From Sinonovacula constricta (Eukaryota; Mollusca; Bivalvia; Cardiida; Solecurtidae), in contig CM017567.1 of the NCBI GenBank assembly GCA_007844125.1, positions 40,978,190-41,042,189 on the forward strand: a stretch of 64,000 nucleotides of DNA. Direction: 5' to 3'. This document shows positions 22,801 to 34,500 of this stretch, piece by piece (the stretch's first letter is position 1; the number at the start of each line of letters is the position of its first letter). A model generated the notes under the pieces. That model had not been told where the DNA came from, searched no databases, and worked only from the letters and a program-made list of their open reading frames with translations. A program made the translations under genes and the position numbers.

Positions 22801-25800
22801 TTTATCATCCCACCAACATTTTTTTAGTTATTTTGAGACAGTGTACTCTTGAAGCAGATATTGTGCTGCCTTCACTGCATATAGCATACCATTAACACCA
22901 GGCATGACACCACACCCAGTCACATTATCCTGATACTGGGCCAACCAGTCATGAAACTAGCCTTATAGCTGTTTGAGCAATAGCTAATGAGCTATACCAC
23001 TACTATTTTTAATGACGTCAGTATGTCGCGGCCCAGGATTGATCTCAGGGCCTCCTGTACCTGGCGCCAATGCTCTACCGATTGCGCTTCCAGGTCCAGT
23101 TCAGGTTTTAAGATGGTATCTGACACTTCTATAAAATACATGTGCCCATAGGCATAATTTCTGTATAAACTCATACTACAGTGTAAGTAACTGAAGACAA
23201 TTTTGAACATTACCGAAGGGTTAGTCATGATATAAATTGCTGTAAATAGTCACTCATCCTTTTCAAATCAAAATATATATGTGGGAATATATGTTAAAAA
23301 TAGGCATTGATTTCAGAGTTATGCATATTACCCAATAATATAACGTGATATCAAAAGTAAGTTTTCAAGGTGTTCACAATTGGTAGATCGTCGGCTCTAG
23401 TTACGGGAGGCCCCAGGTTTGATTCTGGACCGTGACATACAAAACTATTAAAAATGGTAGTGATTTAGCTCCCTTGCTAATGCTAAAGCAAATATAAGGG
23501 CAGTTCCATGACTGGTTGGCCCGTCTCATGTGACTGGGTGTGGTATCATGCCAGTTGTTCACAGCATGATATACATGGTGAAGGCAGCATTATATCTGCT
23601 TCAAGTGGACACTATCTCCAGATGACTGAAATATTGTTGGTGGGTTGATAAACCCAATAAACAAACATACCTGAGACTTGAATGCCTTCTTACACTGGGT
23701 ACAGGTAAATGGCAGTTTTCTCTGGTGTTTCTCCAGATGAGTTGTCTTATGACAAGCCAGGGCGTCCAATCTGTAACATAATAAGAGGTTCAGTCAAATA
23801 TAACTTTATTTCTGTCACAAAGCTTTTGTACATGGTTATAATAGAGACATCCCTTAGACCATGCATGTTATAAATACGGTACTTTTATTCAAAGAATGAT
23901 GTAATTGAATCTGTGTGTTGTGAATGGTTAAACATAAAGATATTATTATAAAGACAAATTAAAGATTAAGTGGATAAAATGAATATAAAAGTGTACAAAA
24001 AGTGTACATGCATTGGAACTGTTGTAGTATATGAAGTAATAAAAGAAGGTATCGTTATACACTACTTTTTATCTGTAATGATCAATAGACATGATTGCCA
24101 AAGAATAATATAATGTAAAAGTAATCCTCTCTTAGTTATACAGTTAAACACCGGTCGCTTGAACACCAGATTGGTAGAATTACTGGATCAGTGGAACAAA
24201 ACTGCTGGTCCCTGCATTTTGCCTTCTTTGTTCTGTATAAATTACCATGGAATGGCTAGTACAACCTGTAGCTCGAACAGTCAAACTAATTGCCCATCAC
24301 TACAGTTTATTTGCCCGCATTTTTAAACCTTACGGGTTGATGGGTCGAAATCCTATCTCTGCTCATTAACAAAGACAGATTGTCTGTTCTGTCAAATTAC
24401 TAGTTTTGAATTACTTTTTCACAATTTCGCTTTGTGTGACAATTAATGTGTCGGTGTTAATGTGCACTTATTAACAGCCAATGTTAGGTTCAATTGATAG
24501 AATGTTGTGTTAAATTTCATAAAATGGCATGAGATTTAGTGGAGAAATAAAAGAACTGTCATAAAATAAAAGCACAACAACTTGATATGGCAAACTATTT
24601 CAAATGTTGATTGTTTTTGTTTATATTTTTAGTTTATTTCATGTACGTAAATGAAATTATGTTTAGCAAAACTAAACACAGAAATAAACACTAACACATG
24701 TTCTGTCATTTGCCAACTCAAGATAGGACCAGTTTTAACCGCTCCCGTAAATCAGTATTTCATCATCTTAAAATTTTCAGTTTAGCATCACATACATCAC
24801 AATAACGTATCAGTATTGATTTCTGTCATGTGTCTGTCAGTTTTGCGGGGACATTTTTGTCTCACCTCAGCGATTTTCAAAAATGGGGTTGATTTATTGT
24901 GAATTTCTTTGTCATTTTTAACTTCCCTAATATGAAATATCGAACATGTTTGTAGTGTTTTTACTTCATTGATATGGTTTAAAACATGTACACATGTTCT
25001 TTTGTTTTTTTACATCAAAACAAAAAATAAGTTACATGTAATTACAAGAGAAAACAAAGAGATGCAAATTTCTGGTTTAAAACAATTCACATCATCATCA
25101 CAAAAACAAAAATGAAACCGCTCTAAAGGTAATATCAATAAGCATAAGAATTTATATAAAGTGGTACAGAAACTTTGCTGTTAACACATTATTATATAAA
25201 TTTTAATTTATTAATTAAAATGGTTCATAAACTGACGAGTAAAAGAATTTCTCTTCCCTCGAACTCCCAGCTCACCCGAACTGGAAGGCCGTGCCCGTGG
25301 GTGTTCGAGCGACTGGGGTTTGACGGTATAAAGTTCGCATCAGATTCATTGAAGGAAAGGTAATTTGTGCAAATATTAACAATACCAACTATCAACACTA
25401 CTTTCTTAATAATACCTTTTAAATGAGGCTCCACAATTATCGCAGAGGTATGGTCTTCTGTTGGAATGAACATTATTCTTGTGTCTAACCAGATGCTCCT
25501 TTCGATGTGTCTTGTAAGAGCACTGATTGCACTGAAACAATGGCTGTGTCTGCGAGCCTGACCCAGGACCATGCAGTTCTACATGGGCCATAAGTTCCAT
25601 CTTTGACAATGTCTGGAAACTACACCTTTGACATGCCAGCAACGGAAGCGAGCTGCGGTTTTTCTTGTGAGATTTCTTGTGTTTTGCAAGCTGTTTTTCA
25701 TTGCTTGTGACGTACCGTTCACAGATTTCACATCGAAGGAGCCCTGTTTCGTGTTCCTTCTTGTGAGTCTGTACAACACTGTATCTAACGGCCTTAAAGT

Positions 25801-28800
25801 TACACTGGTCACATTGATGTAATGGCAGATTGGGGTTCTTCCTGTGGAAGTTTTGATGATTTTCAAAATGGCTGACACGCTTAGTCTTGAACGAACAAAT
25901 GTCACAGAAGTATTTAAATGGCATTTTGTCTTCATACTCCTTCTTGAGAAGCCTTTTTTTCTCTATGTATTGTGTATCTAAGATATGAAGATCAGACTGT
26001 AAATAATCTCTATCTTCTTGCTTATCCCCTAGATCAAGATTTACCCGATCATCTGACAAGGTTGTGTCAGGGTTATCCTTTAATTCTCTAGCTTTTTCCT
26101 CCTCAACCAACCTTCTTACTTCTTCAACTGAAATCTTCTGCAGGTTTTTACTTGTCTTTCTTCTTCCTTTATTGAGAAAATTATTTTGCACCATTCCCTT
26201 CTTATTTCTTTTTAAGATCCCAGAACCAGTTCCAGAAATTTTAGAATCACTTAAAACATCGTCCGAGTTAGATTTCAGAATTAGCAAATTTCTAAACTTT
26301 GATGGTCGTTTGATAGCACGACCACTTTTTGACACTATGGGAGTTTCTTCTTCTACTTCCTCCATTTCTTCTTCATTATCTTCAATGTTGTTCATAATAC
26401 TTAGTGAACTCCTTGCTTTCCCCTTTATTGATTGCGCACTTGCAGATTTTTTTATTTCTTCAGATTCTTTTATGTTACACTGAATAGCACTATCATGTCT
26501 AGTCGTATTGTTTCTCATATTATCCTTTGTCTTTGCAGCATATAATAGCTCAGAAACACCACCATCCTCTTGTTGATAATTATCTAAATGCAAATTCTTA
26601 TCATTTCCAATGCATTTTGACTCTTCTTCTTTCATTTCCCCTTCATTCTCTTTTTGTAATGTTTCTTCGATCACTTCATCTGTGCTACCTTCATCACTCC
26701 TCCCCTGCCCCGGGAAAAGAATGCTGAGCAGTTTCTGTCTACAATGGACAAGATCATCCAGACTGCCAGATACACAGTAGGATCCTGTGTCTAGATTGTG
26801 GTATACCACCACCTTCTCAGAATGTAGAACCTTGTTCAGGAATTTGTCTGGACTTTCTGGCATGACCTCCTGCACCATACCAGACAGTGTACCTATGACT
26901 TGAGAAAACACCTAGAAACGGAAACAAAGAAATACTATTTCACAGGCAATTTGTTTTTGATTGATCTTATTAATAGTAAAGTTGCTTGTTAAGTTTATAG
27001 TCCTACCAATAATTTTTTATGATATTCCAGAATAGTTGAGCATAAGCAAGGTATGTACCACCCTTTTTTATTTCAGGGGTCCTGTGGATGCAGGATCTAT
27101 GAAAACCAAAGTCCAACACAAAATTTTGGGCTTCCAACCCAATAAGGTTGCCCAAAATACTTCTTCAGTCTGTTTTGCCATAATCAAACCGAAAGTATGT
27201 TTTCATAATGATACGGATGATAACAACCGAACACTTTGAATAATACAGCTTTCCTGACTAAAACATTCGGCTACGCTAGTGCACTTACACGATTGGTCAT
27301 TATTTTTTAACGCAGATAGCAATTCGCTTTGAAATTTAAACACAATGACGCTATCATGATTCCAAGGACCTTGACTGCTAACCAAAACATCTGATACCAA
27401 AATGGAAGTAGCGCGGCGTTACAGAAACATGACAAATTTCAAAATGTTAAAGTGTTGCCAAGATTGTACATTATTGTAGCTACGAATGTCAGTTACTCTG
27501 GACTATTTTTTTGCGTCCACATGGATGCAGAATTTACTTTTTATGCATACAGGTCAGTAGTAATTTATGCACATAGGATGCAGAATCCAGCATCCGGTAA
27601 ATCCCTGATAAGCATGGTAACAAATGTATACGCTTTCATTTTTTACAATTTATGTACCATATCACATTGGTTTGAACCCATAGATTTCCTTTTTATTAAT
27701 TGTCTCAAGGCAAAAATTGTCATTAAAGTGATTTTGTATGGTGAATAAAAAACAAACAAACAAATATTTAAGTTTAACCTCCAACACTCCACAGGTCAGC
27801 TGAAAGATCTGTTCACACCAATTGGAACTTAAAACCCAAGTAGAAAAGGGCTGATGTGTTAAAAGTCAGTGATTCTAACCTCATGGGCATGTAAACTGTA
27901 TCTGCTGTCTTATAAAAAGAATGCCCATATTGAAACTTACCATATTGGCAATCAGGTTGTGTTCGATTGTGTCTGAAAGAGCAATGAAATATAATCGTAC
28001 AAAAATACTAAAACAAATCATTTGATAAAATGTGAAAAAATATTGACGATTCAAACTTCAGCTCTTCACATGTGTTTTTGATGTCTTAGAAGTCATCATT
28101 TCATGACTGTTTGCCCCATGACAATGAAATAGCTTTAAAAATACATGTACTTGATGACTGTTTTATTCAATACAACACAGTTTCATATGTTTGTATTAAT
28201 TGCTTATTGGCCAAAGTGAACAAAAAATGAGATCCTCAGACTGAGGGCAAAGAAAGCTACAGAACACCTTCAAAGTGACCTTGCATAGTGTTATTATCTA
28301 ATATTGTCTGTCTCACTGGAGTCATGGAGTTTGTATGATGTACAACTGTCAAAACATCACTCTGACACTCAGATTTGAACTTCTAACATGTAACCATCAT
28401 GATTACCATAATTCACAGGTGAAACTTAACCAGAGGTTGAGGTCAAAGACAAAGTAGCGGAGAGTCTGAGAAGTTGTTAATTCTAATATGTTAGTTATGA
28501 TGCAAGTCCATATGGACAAAGACTTCATTATTGTCTTAAAAAAAAACATACTTGCAGGTTGCATTTCCTCAAAAATCTTCAAGTCATGACATACATTGTT
28601 GTACATTAACTGCCAACAGTTTTGCACACCTTTTGGTACTTAATTGTAGGGTGAATGTGTTTTTGTTTTAGTAGACCTTGTTGCGAGTCTATGTGCTTAA
28701 ATGGTTTTGTAATGATATAATGATTAATATTTTTCAGAGTAAATCTTCTTTTTTCAAAGAGAAGAAAAACTTACTGTATTGCCCTGTTTCCATTTGCAAC

Positions 28801-28814
28801 TGTTGTTGTTCCAT
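19867..28814 (-). CDS. C2H2 zinc-finger protein, nine fingers, six coding exons (887 aa)
   Basis: Exons (minus): 28775-28814 (ATG; 5'UTR to 28844), 27941-27972, 25416-26911, 23671-23770, 21012-21438 and 19867-20435 (TGA). All introns are GT-AG. The lengths sum to 2664 nt with every split codon in phase. The protein starts MEQQQLQMETGQYN. Residues 25-95 are a hydrophobic-to-mixed N-terminal segment without BTB, KRAB or SCAN character. Residues 100-350 are acidic and basic low complexity, including SKSGRAIKRPSKF. Nine C2H2 fingers span about 360-623; finger 6 is split across exons 3/4 and finger 7 across exons 4/5. Several fingers have the C-x2-C-x-(F/Y) form (CDQCNF, CNQCSY) seen in DNA-binding repressors. 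The C-terminal 190 residues repeat a short motif (RQILIP, RHIVIP, KHILIP) amid acidic S/T/G sequence, possibly an activation or partner-binding region. It is probably a nuclear sequence-specific regulator; the orthologue is not identified. Confidence 0.93.
21475..21740 (+). repeat. 21-bp tandem repeat in zinc-finger intron 4
   Basis: About 12 copies of 'aacttagtttattgcaatcag', some 20 bp. Read in the gene's sense (minus) direction, nine units carry AATAAA. The array lies about 40 bp upstream of the exon 5 acceptor at 21438. Confidence 0.9.
21790..22015 (-). mobile_element. Diverged tRNA-derived SINE (family 1)
   Basis: Reverse-orientation copy. Landmarks are 'catcacagcaacc', 'ggttaaggaagacctcagac', 'ccccaaacgagacttgaac' (box B complement) and 'ggccacaggtgcaccc' (head). 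Confidence 0.6.
22257..22486 (-). mobile_element. tRNA-derived SINE (family 1)
   Basis: Good copy. On the minus strand: 'ggccgagcggttagagtc' (box A region), 'ggttcgcgtcccggtcggg' (box B region), a body with 'aggttttccagctaacctgc', and an end 'ataattgtgactgtgcgatgtaac'. It lies inside the zinc-finger gene's intron 4. Confidence 0.8.
22503..22668 (-). mobile_element. Second, shorter SINE (family 1), tandem to the previous
   Basis: Begins 'agttacatcacaccgacacaattatgg' and ends 'ctgctcagccactggcgcccc', with part of the middle deleted. Same orientation as 22257-22486. Confidence 0.65.
22779..23103 (-). mobile_element. tRNA-derived SINE (family 2), diverged
   Basis: Runs from 'gtttgtttatttgttcattgagtttatcatcccacc' to 'ctctaccgattgcgcttccaggtcc'. 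Same order as 19031-19343 with more substitutions. Confidence 0.75.
23375..23668 (+). mobile_element. tRNA-derived SINE (family 2), abutting a splice donor
   Basis: Head 'ttggtagatcgtcggctc' and 'aggtttgattctgg'; tail 'gataaacccaataaacaaac'. The tail ends about 4 nt from the donor of zinc-finger exon 4 (exon edge at 23671), so the intron's first bases read GTAT followed by SINE sequence. Confidence 0.75.
23771..25415. other. Zinc-finger intron 3
   Basis: AT-rich intron. Apart from ordinary unique-looking sequence I see no repeat or exon. A plus-strand open frame at 25175-25363 only shadows the exon edge. Confidence 0.6.
27775..27895 (-). mobile_element. Possible eroded SINE remnant in zinc-finger intron 2
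   Basis: 'acctccaacactccacaggtcagctgaaagatctgttc...gtcagtgattctaacctcatgggcat' retains the family 1 order (trailing 'aacctcc', box B remnant, 'gactctaac...gggca' head). Very degenerate. Confidence 0.3.
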
Positions 28815-29574
28815 TTCACTTTATATGGTTACAGTTTTCTTCATCTGAAATGAAGAAAAACAAAAAGTTTTTTTTTTATAAATATTTTGGAGTTATTCCT
28901 CTTTAAGATGTTTTTGTTGTTGAAGAAGGTTTTTAAGTCTTACTTTGTCCTTTTAGTAATTAATCACCCCAACTAATAACTATGGCAACACCTAGCCGGA
29001 TAATGACTATTACTTAACTGCACACTGGTGATAAAATGTATTAAATTAAAGTTTACTTATACTCAAAGGAAAAATAAAACTTAATGCAAATGATTTCACT
29101 TTAAGACATTAGTCTCCAACAAATTAATTATGGATGACAAAGTTCAATGTTAAGGCATGTCCAAATGACATTCACAAATAATTAGCCGATCTAATACATC
29201 TATTTAAGCGGAAGAAGAGATTACAATCATAAATTATTGAAAGTTTTTTGAGAAATATTAAGTGTATGACTTAGTAATCAAAAAACATCTGAATAATATG
29301 TCAACATTATTGATAATTTGTATTAAATTGTAGGTGAATGAAAAATCTTCTTGCTGGTTTCCTATTATTACGATGATATTGCTTTATGGTATGTATACAC
29401 CGGAAACAAGTAGATAATAAAAATGTCAAAAAACATTCTGCAGTTATGATTTTCTACATAAAAAAGGAAGGACGAATCTTAACAAGAATATGAAAAGAAC
29501 AACCTTAAATGGCAATTCTGCTCAAAATGGAAGCAGGGTAATTAAACATGGCAGCTCAACATCTTCAATATGAG

Positions 29575-29845
29575 CAATGGTGTTCAGAGAGCAAGAAGAC
29601 CACACTTTTTTACCCCCAGTAGTAAGGACAAATGCCAGACAACTCGCACCAAACCAACTTGCGCCAGACAAAAGTCGCCTCAATACTGGACACCCGCTCC
29701 AAAAATATGAACAATGGTAGTCAGAGAGCAAGAAGACCACACATTTCCCTCCCAGTAGTAAGGACAAATGCCAGACAACTCGCACCAAACCAACTTGCGC
29801 CAGGCAGAAGTCGCCCCAAATATTGGACAACTTGCTTCAAGAATA
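29575..29845 (+). repeat. Tandem duplication of a 137-bp unit
   Basis: 'cagagagcaagaagaccacac' starts at 29585 and again at 29722. The following 'gtaaggacaaatgccagac' and 'aactcgcaccaaaccaactt' recur in the same order. A partial copy in inverted orientation sits at 30225-30312. Confidence 0.85.
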
Positions 29846-30224
29846 CTCTGCATAAGCGGCAAGCATTGAAAGATTGTCGTTCGCACCTTGACTGTAGGAG
29901 TTGTAATCTGGCCATGATTTACGATCGCGATTTACGTAATCTATGTAGTCATATCCACTTTCTTATTTGTTTTATATTTCTTATAAACTTCATGTATTTT
30001 GTTTAAAATATGTATTTATAATTCTCTGCAATGAAAAAGAAAGCTGGAGGTGCTTTGTAAACATAAAATAAAGTAAATATATTTGTTCAAAACAAGTGTT
30101 CTCTTACTAACTTTGCCCTGTCCTTCCTGGAAAACAGAAAACAAAAGATACAAAAGAATCATAATTACACATAGCAAACAGTAAGTAACACCTCACCAGA
30201 CAAATACCTCGAAGCATTATGTAT

Positions 30225-30312
30225 AGTGTATATGGGACAAGCTGTCCAATATTGGTGTGACTTTTGGTTGGCACAAGTTTGTTTGGTGCGAGTTGTCCAG
30301 TCACTTTAGCCA
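30225..30312 (-). repeat. Inverted partial copy of the 29575-29845 unit
   Basis: Read on the minus strand: 'ggacaactcgcaccaaac', 'acttgtgccaacc', 'aaaagtcacaccaatattgg'. These match the block following 'ccagac' in the direct copies, giving an inverted repeat across about 400 bp. Confidence 0.7.
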
Positions 30313-31101
30313 TGTTACTATGTGCAGACTAGTAAAGTTGTAGCTGTTGACACTGGTAACCTAAAGATATTCCTCTCAGCTATATATATAAATATAGTTT
30401 TTTACTTTGGATTTTTCTCTTTTTTATTCTTTATTACTTGGTCTAGTGGAAAAAAATAGCTAGGTATAGTAACATTTAGTGCTGACAAGTGACTAGACTA
30501 CTGTTACGCTATTATTACAGGTATTGCAATCAGAAAGGTTAATGTCAAGCCCCGATTTAAATGGTATCCTTGCTTTCACAATAGAATAATTTAAAGTACA
30601 TGTGCATTGTCAATAAATGAAAATAATAAGTTAAGGATATATTTTATATTTACCACAGAAAATTCAAAGGCGATTAACGAAAAAAAACCATCATTTTGTA
30701 AATTCACTGAGAGTTATTACCCTTGTAAAAACAAGTCAATTATGCGGATTCTACGGTGAAACCAGGAAGAGTAGTGTCGGAACACAACAATAAGGACACT
30801 TATAAATTAATAAATAAATTAATAAAAAACCCATTTTATATTCATAGGTGTTTAAAGTGACAAATACTTTTTTGTATATGAGTTATAATTATATATTTTA
30901 TTAACAGTGCTTATGTTGTTTTTTTTAAAAAAGTTGGAATTAACAACAATTTCTTTAGAGTACATTTTCACAAATAGAAAGTGATGCTGATGAAAACAAC
31001 AACACAATTAAACCCATTAAATAGAAAAACAACAGTAAGCTAGAGAACAAACAAAACTAAAGCACACATCATTAAACAAATAAAATAATAGCAAAGGGAT
31101 T

Positions 31102-31157
<56 letters not shown>

Positions 31158-31452
31158 TCAATCAACCAACCAACCAACCAACAACCAACAAAATAAATAA
31201 ATAAATAAATAAATAAATAAACAAACAAACAAACAAACAAACAAATAAATAAATAAATAAAAGGAGATTTGGGATATACAACGTAATTTAAACAGAAATA
31301 TTCGAAAATATCCAATAAATAAACCAGACTCCGAGAAAACTGTTATACCATTCAAATGGAAACACTTAATTGCTTTAAATATATGTATTCTTTATAATAT
31401 AGGAACCTCATCGTTAGGATAAGATTTCAAAAATTATATTGGCTGTTTCTGT
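30313..31452. other. Intergenic; simple repeats at 31101-31262
   Basis: AT-rich. A (CTAA)n run of about 14 copies starts near 31101 and is followed by an ACCA-type run, then AATA/ACAA tetranucleotides to about 31262. No gene signal seen. Confidence 0.7.
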
Positions 31453-31617
31453 TTTTTGGTATGTTTTATCGACCCAACAACAGTATTTCAACAATATTTC
31501 AAATATCTGCAGAAGGTTTTCACTTTAAGCAGATATAATGCTGCCAACATTATGAATATATGTATATGCCACGAACACCGAGCATGATACCACACCCAGT
31601 CACATTATCCAACCATG
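31453..31617 (-). mobile_element. Truncated SINE (family 2)
   Basis: Begins 'tatgttttatcgacccaacaacagtatttc' and runs to 'cacacccagtcacattatcc', where it is interrupted. The tRNA-like head is missing. The break coincides with the start of the 31618 element. Confidence 0.65.
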
Positions 31618-31725
31618 CAGGCGCGTAGCTGCCTGTACGCAGAAAACGCAGTTGCGTACACATTAAACCAAGGAATGAAAACATAAAAACAGAAATCTGA
31701 ATTAAATCTGCATTAAAATCGTACC
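31618..31725 (-). mobile_element. End fragment of a TIR element (CAGGCGCGTAGCTGCC...)
   Basis: Opens 'caggcgcgtagctgcctgta' and aligns for about 80 bp with the reverse complement of the right end of the element at 33378-33756. A matching second end was not found, so it is partial or diverged. Confidence 0.55.
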
Positions 31726-32528
31726 GTAGTAGCGGTAAAGTGTATATTTATTGCGATCAACTAGTACCCCTCATTGTATCATGACAAATTATATAATTTT
31801 GCTAAATGGATGTACTATATTTACTGTCGCTCCGCTTATTTGGAATGAAACAAGTATTAAACTTTCAGAACTTCTCAAATAATTTCGTCTCTGGATGATC
31901 ACACCTTGATAGTACCTGATGGAGGGATATGTACAGATTTGCTTTTTTTTTTATCGTTTACCAATATTTTTCCATGTTTTCCGTTTGATATACAATGGTT
32001 AGTGCATTTAACTGGCAGACAAAACACTTATACTTCTTGTTAAAAAGACGTACTTATCGCTCCGTCTTATATAGGCTCTGATATTTGATCAGCCATGGGG
32101 TTTATTCCGACAGATAACTCTTGACTAAATAATCGTTGATTTTCCTATTTCTTTAAATCACTTCGAGTTATTCCCCTTGAACCATTTGTCTGCTGCGATT
32201 TCTCAAATTTACTAAGGCTGAGTCTTCATTTTCTCAACATCATGACATTCTGCTTGAAGACACTGTGATCAAAATACATCTGCATAAAAACAAAGGATTT
32301 AATTATTGTTTAAATAAATAGCGTGGATAAACTTTTACATAAGTGGTCACAACCAGAAAATTGGCGCTTGGTTTTGGATAGCTTCTCTGTTGGAAATAAA
32401 GATATAGATCATGATTTAATGCAATTCTTGTTTTAACATTCAACTGTCAGAAACATTTTACATAAAGTCTAGTTATATCTGAATATCAGCACCTCTCCAG
32501 AAACACCACGTGCGATCTAGAAACACTC
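31726..32528. other. Intergenic, no feature seen
   Basis: AT-rich sequence without open frames of note or clear repeats. Confidence 0.5.
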
Positions 32529-32786
32529 GTGGCCGAGCGGTTAGAGTCGCTGACTTGTAACTACTCACCACCTCACCGCGTGGGTTCGAGTCCCGATCGG
32601 CGCGAGAACTTTCATGTTGGGAGGTTTTCTAGCTAACCTGCGGTGTGCCGGTGGTTCAATCCAGACGTAAGTCAATCCAGACCTAAGTCTGGATTCTTAA
32701 TTCTTCCTCCACCGATAAATAGCTGGATGTCGCCAATATGACCATAATTATGTCGATGCGATGTAACAAAAAAAAAAAAAAAAAAA
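32529..32786 (+). mobile_element. tRNA-derived SINE (family 1), forward copy
   Basis: Clearest head of the family: 'gtggccgagcggttagag' (box A, like tRNA-Leu/Ser) and 'gggttcgagtcccgatcgg' (box B). The body has 'gggaggttttctagctaacc' and the 3' end 'cgatgcgatgtaac' is followed by an A-run. A short internal duplication of 'gtaagtcaatccagac' is present. It lacks a complete tRNA fold and should not be annotated as a tRNA gene. Confidence 0.8.
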
Positions 32787-32789
32787 TAT

Positions 32790-33377
32790 TCTCTTTTTTT
32801 TTTTTTGTTCAAGCATCAGGCTTAAAAGTGATATCCGAAGTTTATCTATATCTTATACATGCAACAACTTATCTGACTCCTTTCTGAGAAAAGTATGCAT
32901 AATTGCTGCATAAACTTAAGTTCTTGTTACAACAATTCAATTGTTAGTACAAGACAGCACAAATCAAGAAATATATCACTTGAAATGTCCATTATTTCCA
33001 AAATCTATAAATAAGTACGATGGGGATTTTTAGATAAAAATAGATCTATACCGGCATCAAAGTTACTTACCTGGATGTTCGTGTAGCATGTTTTTTTAGT
33101 TTAAACATAACTGTTTAACGTGGATTTGATAGAAAATACATTTTCGTGAGGACATGTTGAGTTTTTTGCTTTACTTTTCACGTGGATGTAGGGCAGCAAT
33201 GAAAAGCATTTAGCTGGATTTTTTTCATTTATCAAAAGTTTATTTCGCTGCATGAGCGAAAGAAAATGGTCTAAATTTTCGGATACCACCTTGTACACAA
33301 TCCAGGAATTTGGTTATGATTCACTGAGGGATTATTAAATAAATTACATATCTAGAACTATCACTTTAGGTGATTAA
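32790..33377. other. Intergenic, no supported gene
   Basis: A 65-codon minus-strand frame at 33101-33298 is followed by a good donor-like gtaagtaact at about 33066-33071. This might be an untranslated upstream exon of the zinc-finger gene, but nothing else supports it. Confidence 0.3.
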
Positions 33378-33756
33378 CAGGGGCGTAGCTAGGCACGAAT
33401 ATGGTGTGTACGCATGGACGCTAGGAGGTTCGGGGGGAATGTTTCCCGGAAAATTTTGCGTTTCTAGATCGTGCGTGGGGGCTTCTGGCGGGAGGGCGGG
33501 GGTGAGGTCGGTATCAACATATAATTAGATTTTAAGCTATATTTTATTTTACAGACGTTTAAATATTAAATATTGTTTTATTTTAATTATGATATACTTC
33601 TTTATTTTCAACAGAGTTGCGACTTAACGCGTAATGTTTCTGGTTAAGACCATTCATATACAAAATATATTGTAGATTTGATCTTTCTATGTTTTCATTC
33701 TTTGGGGTCATTGTGTACGCAGCTGCGTATTCTGCGTACAGGCAGCTACGCGCCTG
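33378..33756. mobile_element. Short TIR element (MITE-like), 379 bp
   Basis: Ends are 'caggggcgtagctagg' and, reverse-complemented, 'caggcgcgtagctgcc' (12 of 16 identical or better). They are flanked by ATTAA on both sides (33373-33377 and 33757-33761). The interior is non-coding, with G-rich 'cgtgggggcttctggcggg'. CAGGG(G/C)-type ends recall hAT-like elements, but the 5-bp duplication does not match the 8 bp typical of hAT. Confidence 0.6.
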
Positions 33757-33849
33757 ATTAATATCCCACACATGGATGCTTGATACTGGAACTGGTGAGC
33801 TGAGAAACAAAAATGGCATACGGTAACACATGAAACATAGACACACGTA

Positions 33850-34500
33850 ATAGCGACCTTGACCCCATTCGCCCCATTTTAAATACCAAACATCGAATTC
33901 TCAGAAGCTAACTATACAGCAAGTTTCATAAAAATATCTCATTTATAACTAAAGTTATCGACCAGAAACCGTTTGTCTATTTTCAGTAACATTGAGCTTG
34001 ACCACAATGGCTTCACTTTCAACCCTTCAATTGTCCTCTTCATAGAAGCTACCTTTGCAGCAAAGGCAATCACAATATCTCATTCCTAACTTAAGTTATT
34101 GAGAGGATTTTTTTCTATTTTTAGTAACAGTGACCTTGACATTGACCCCACCAGCCCCAATGTCGAACTTGACATGTATCTTGTGATGTTACACAGGTTT
34201 ACCAAAAATTGTTTAAATCTGTTAAGCCTTTTATGAGATATCGTCCGAAAAGCATTTTTCTATTTTTTAGTAACAGTGACCTTGACATTGACCTCACCAG
34301 CCCCAAAGTCGTACTTGACCTGTATCTTATGATGTTACACATTTGTATTAAAAATGTTTAAATCTGTCGAGCCTTTCATGAATTATCGTCTTGAAACCAT
34401 GAAAACAGACCGACCGACAGACAGACAAGCTCACTCCTATATACCCCTCTCAAACTTCGTTTGTGTGGGGAGGGGGGAGGGGGAGTATAATAAGTCCCTA
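33850..34500 (+). repeat. Dispersed-repeat-like block with internal 140-bp units
   Basis: 'tattttcagtaacattgagcttgacc', 'tatttttagtaacagtgacc' and 'ttttttagtaacagtgacc' start near 33977, 34116 and 34259, spacings of about 140 bp. It ends in 'accgaccgacagacagacaa' and a G-rich 'tggggaggggggaggggg'. It looks like a 3' region of a dispersed element; I cannot name it. Confidence 0.55.

Noticed and set aside
32529..32605. tRNA gene (Leu/Ser type)
   Set aside because: Box A and box B are present, but there is no full cloverleaf and the sequence continues into a SINE body and A-tail shared with other copies.
33101..33298. 65-codon reverse frame before a good donor as a first exon of the zinc-finger gene
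   Set aside because: The frame stops before the donor and the zinc-finger gene already has its ATG at 28814; at most it is an untranslated exon, which cannot be shown here.
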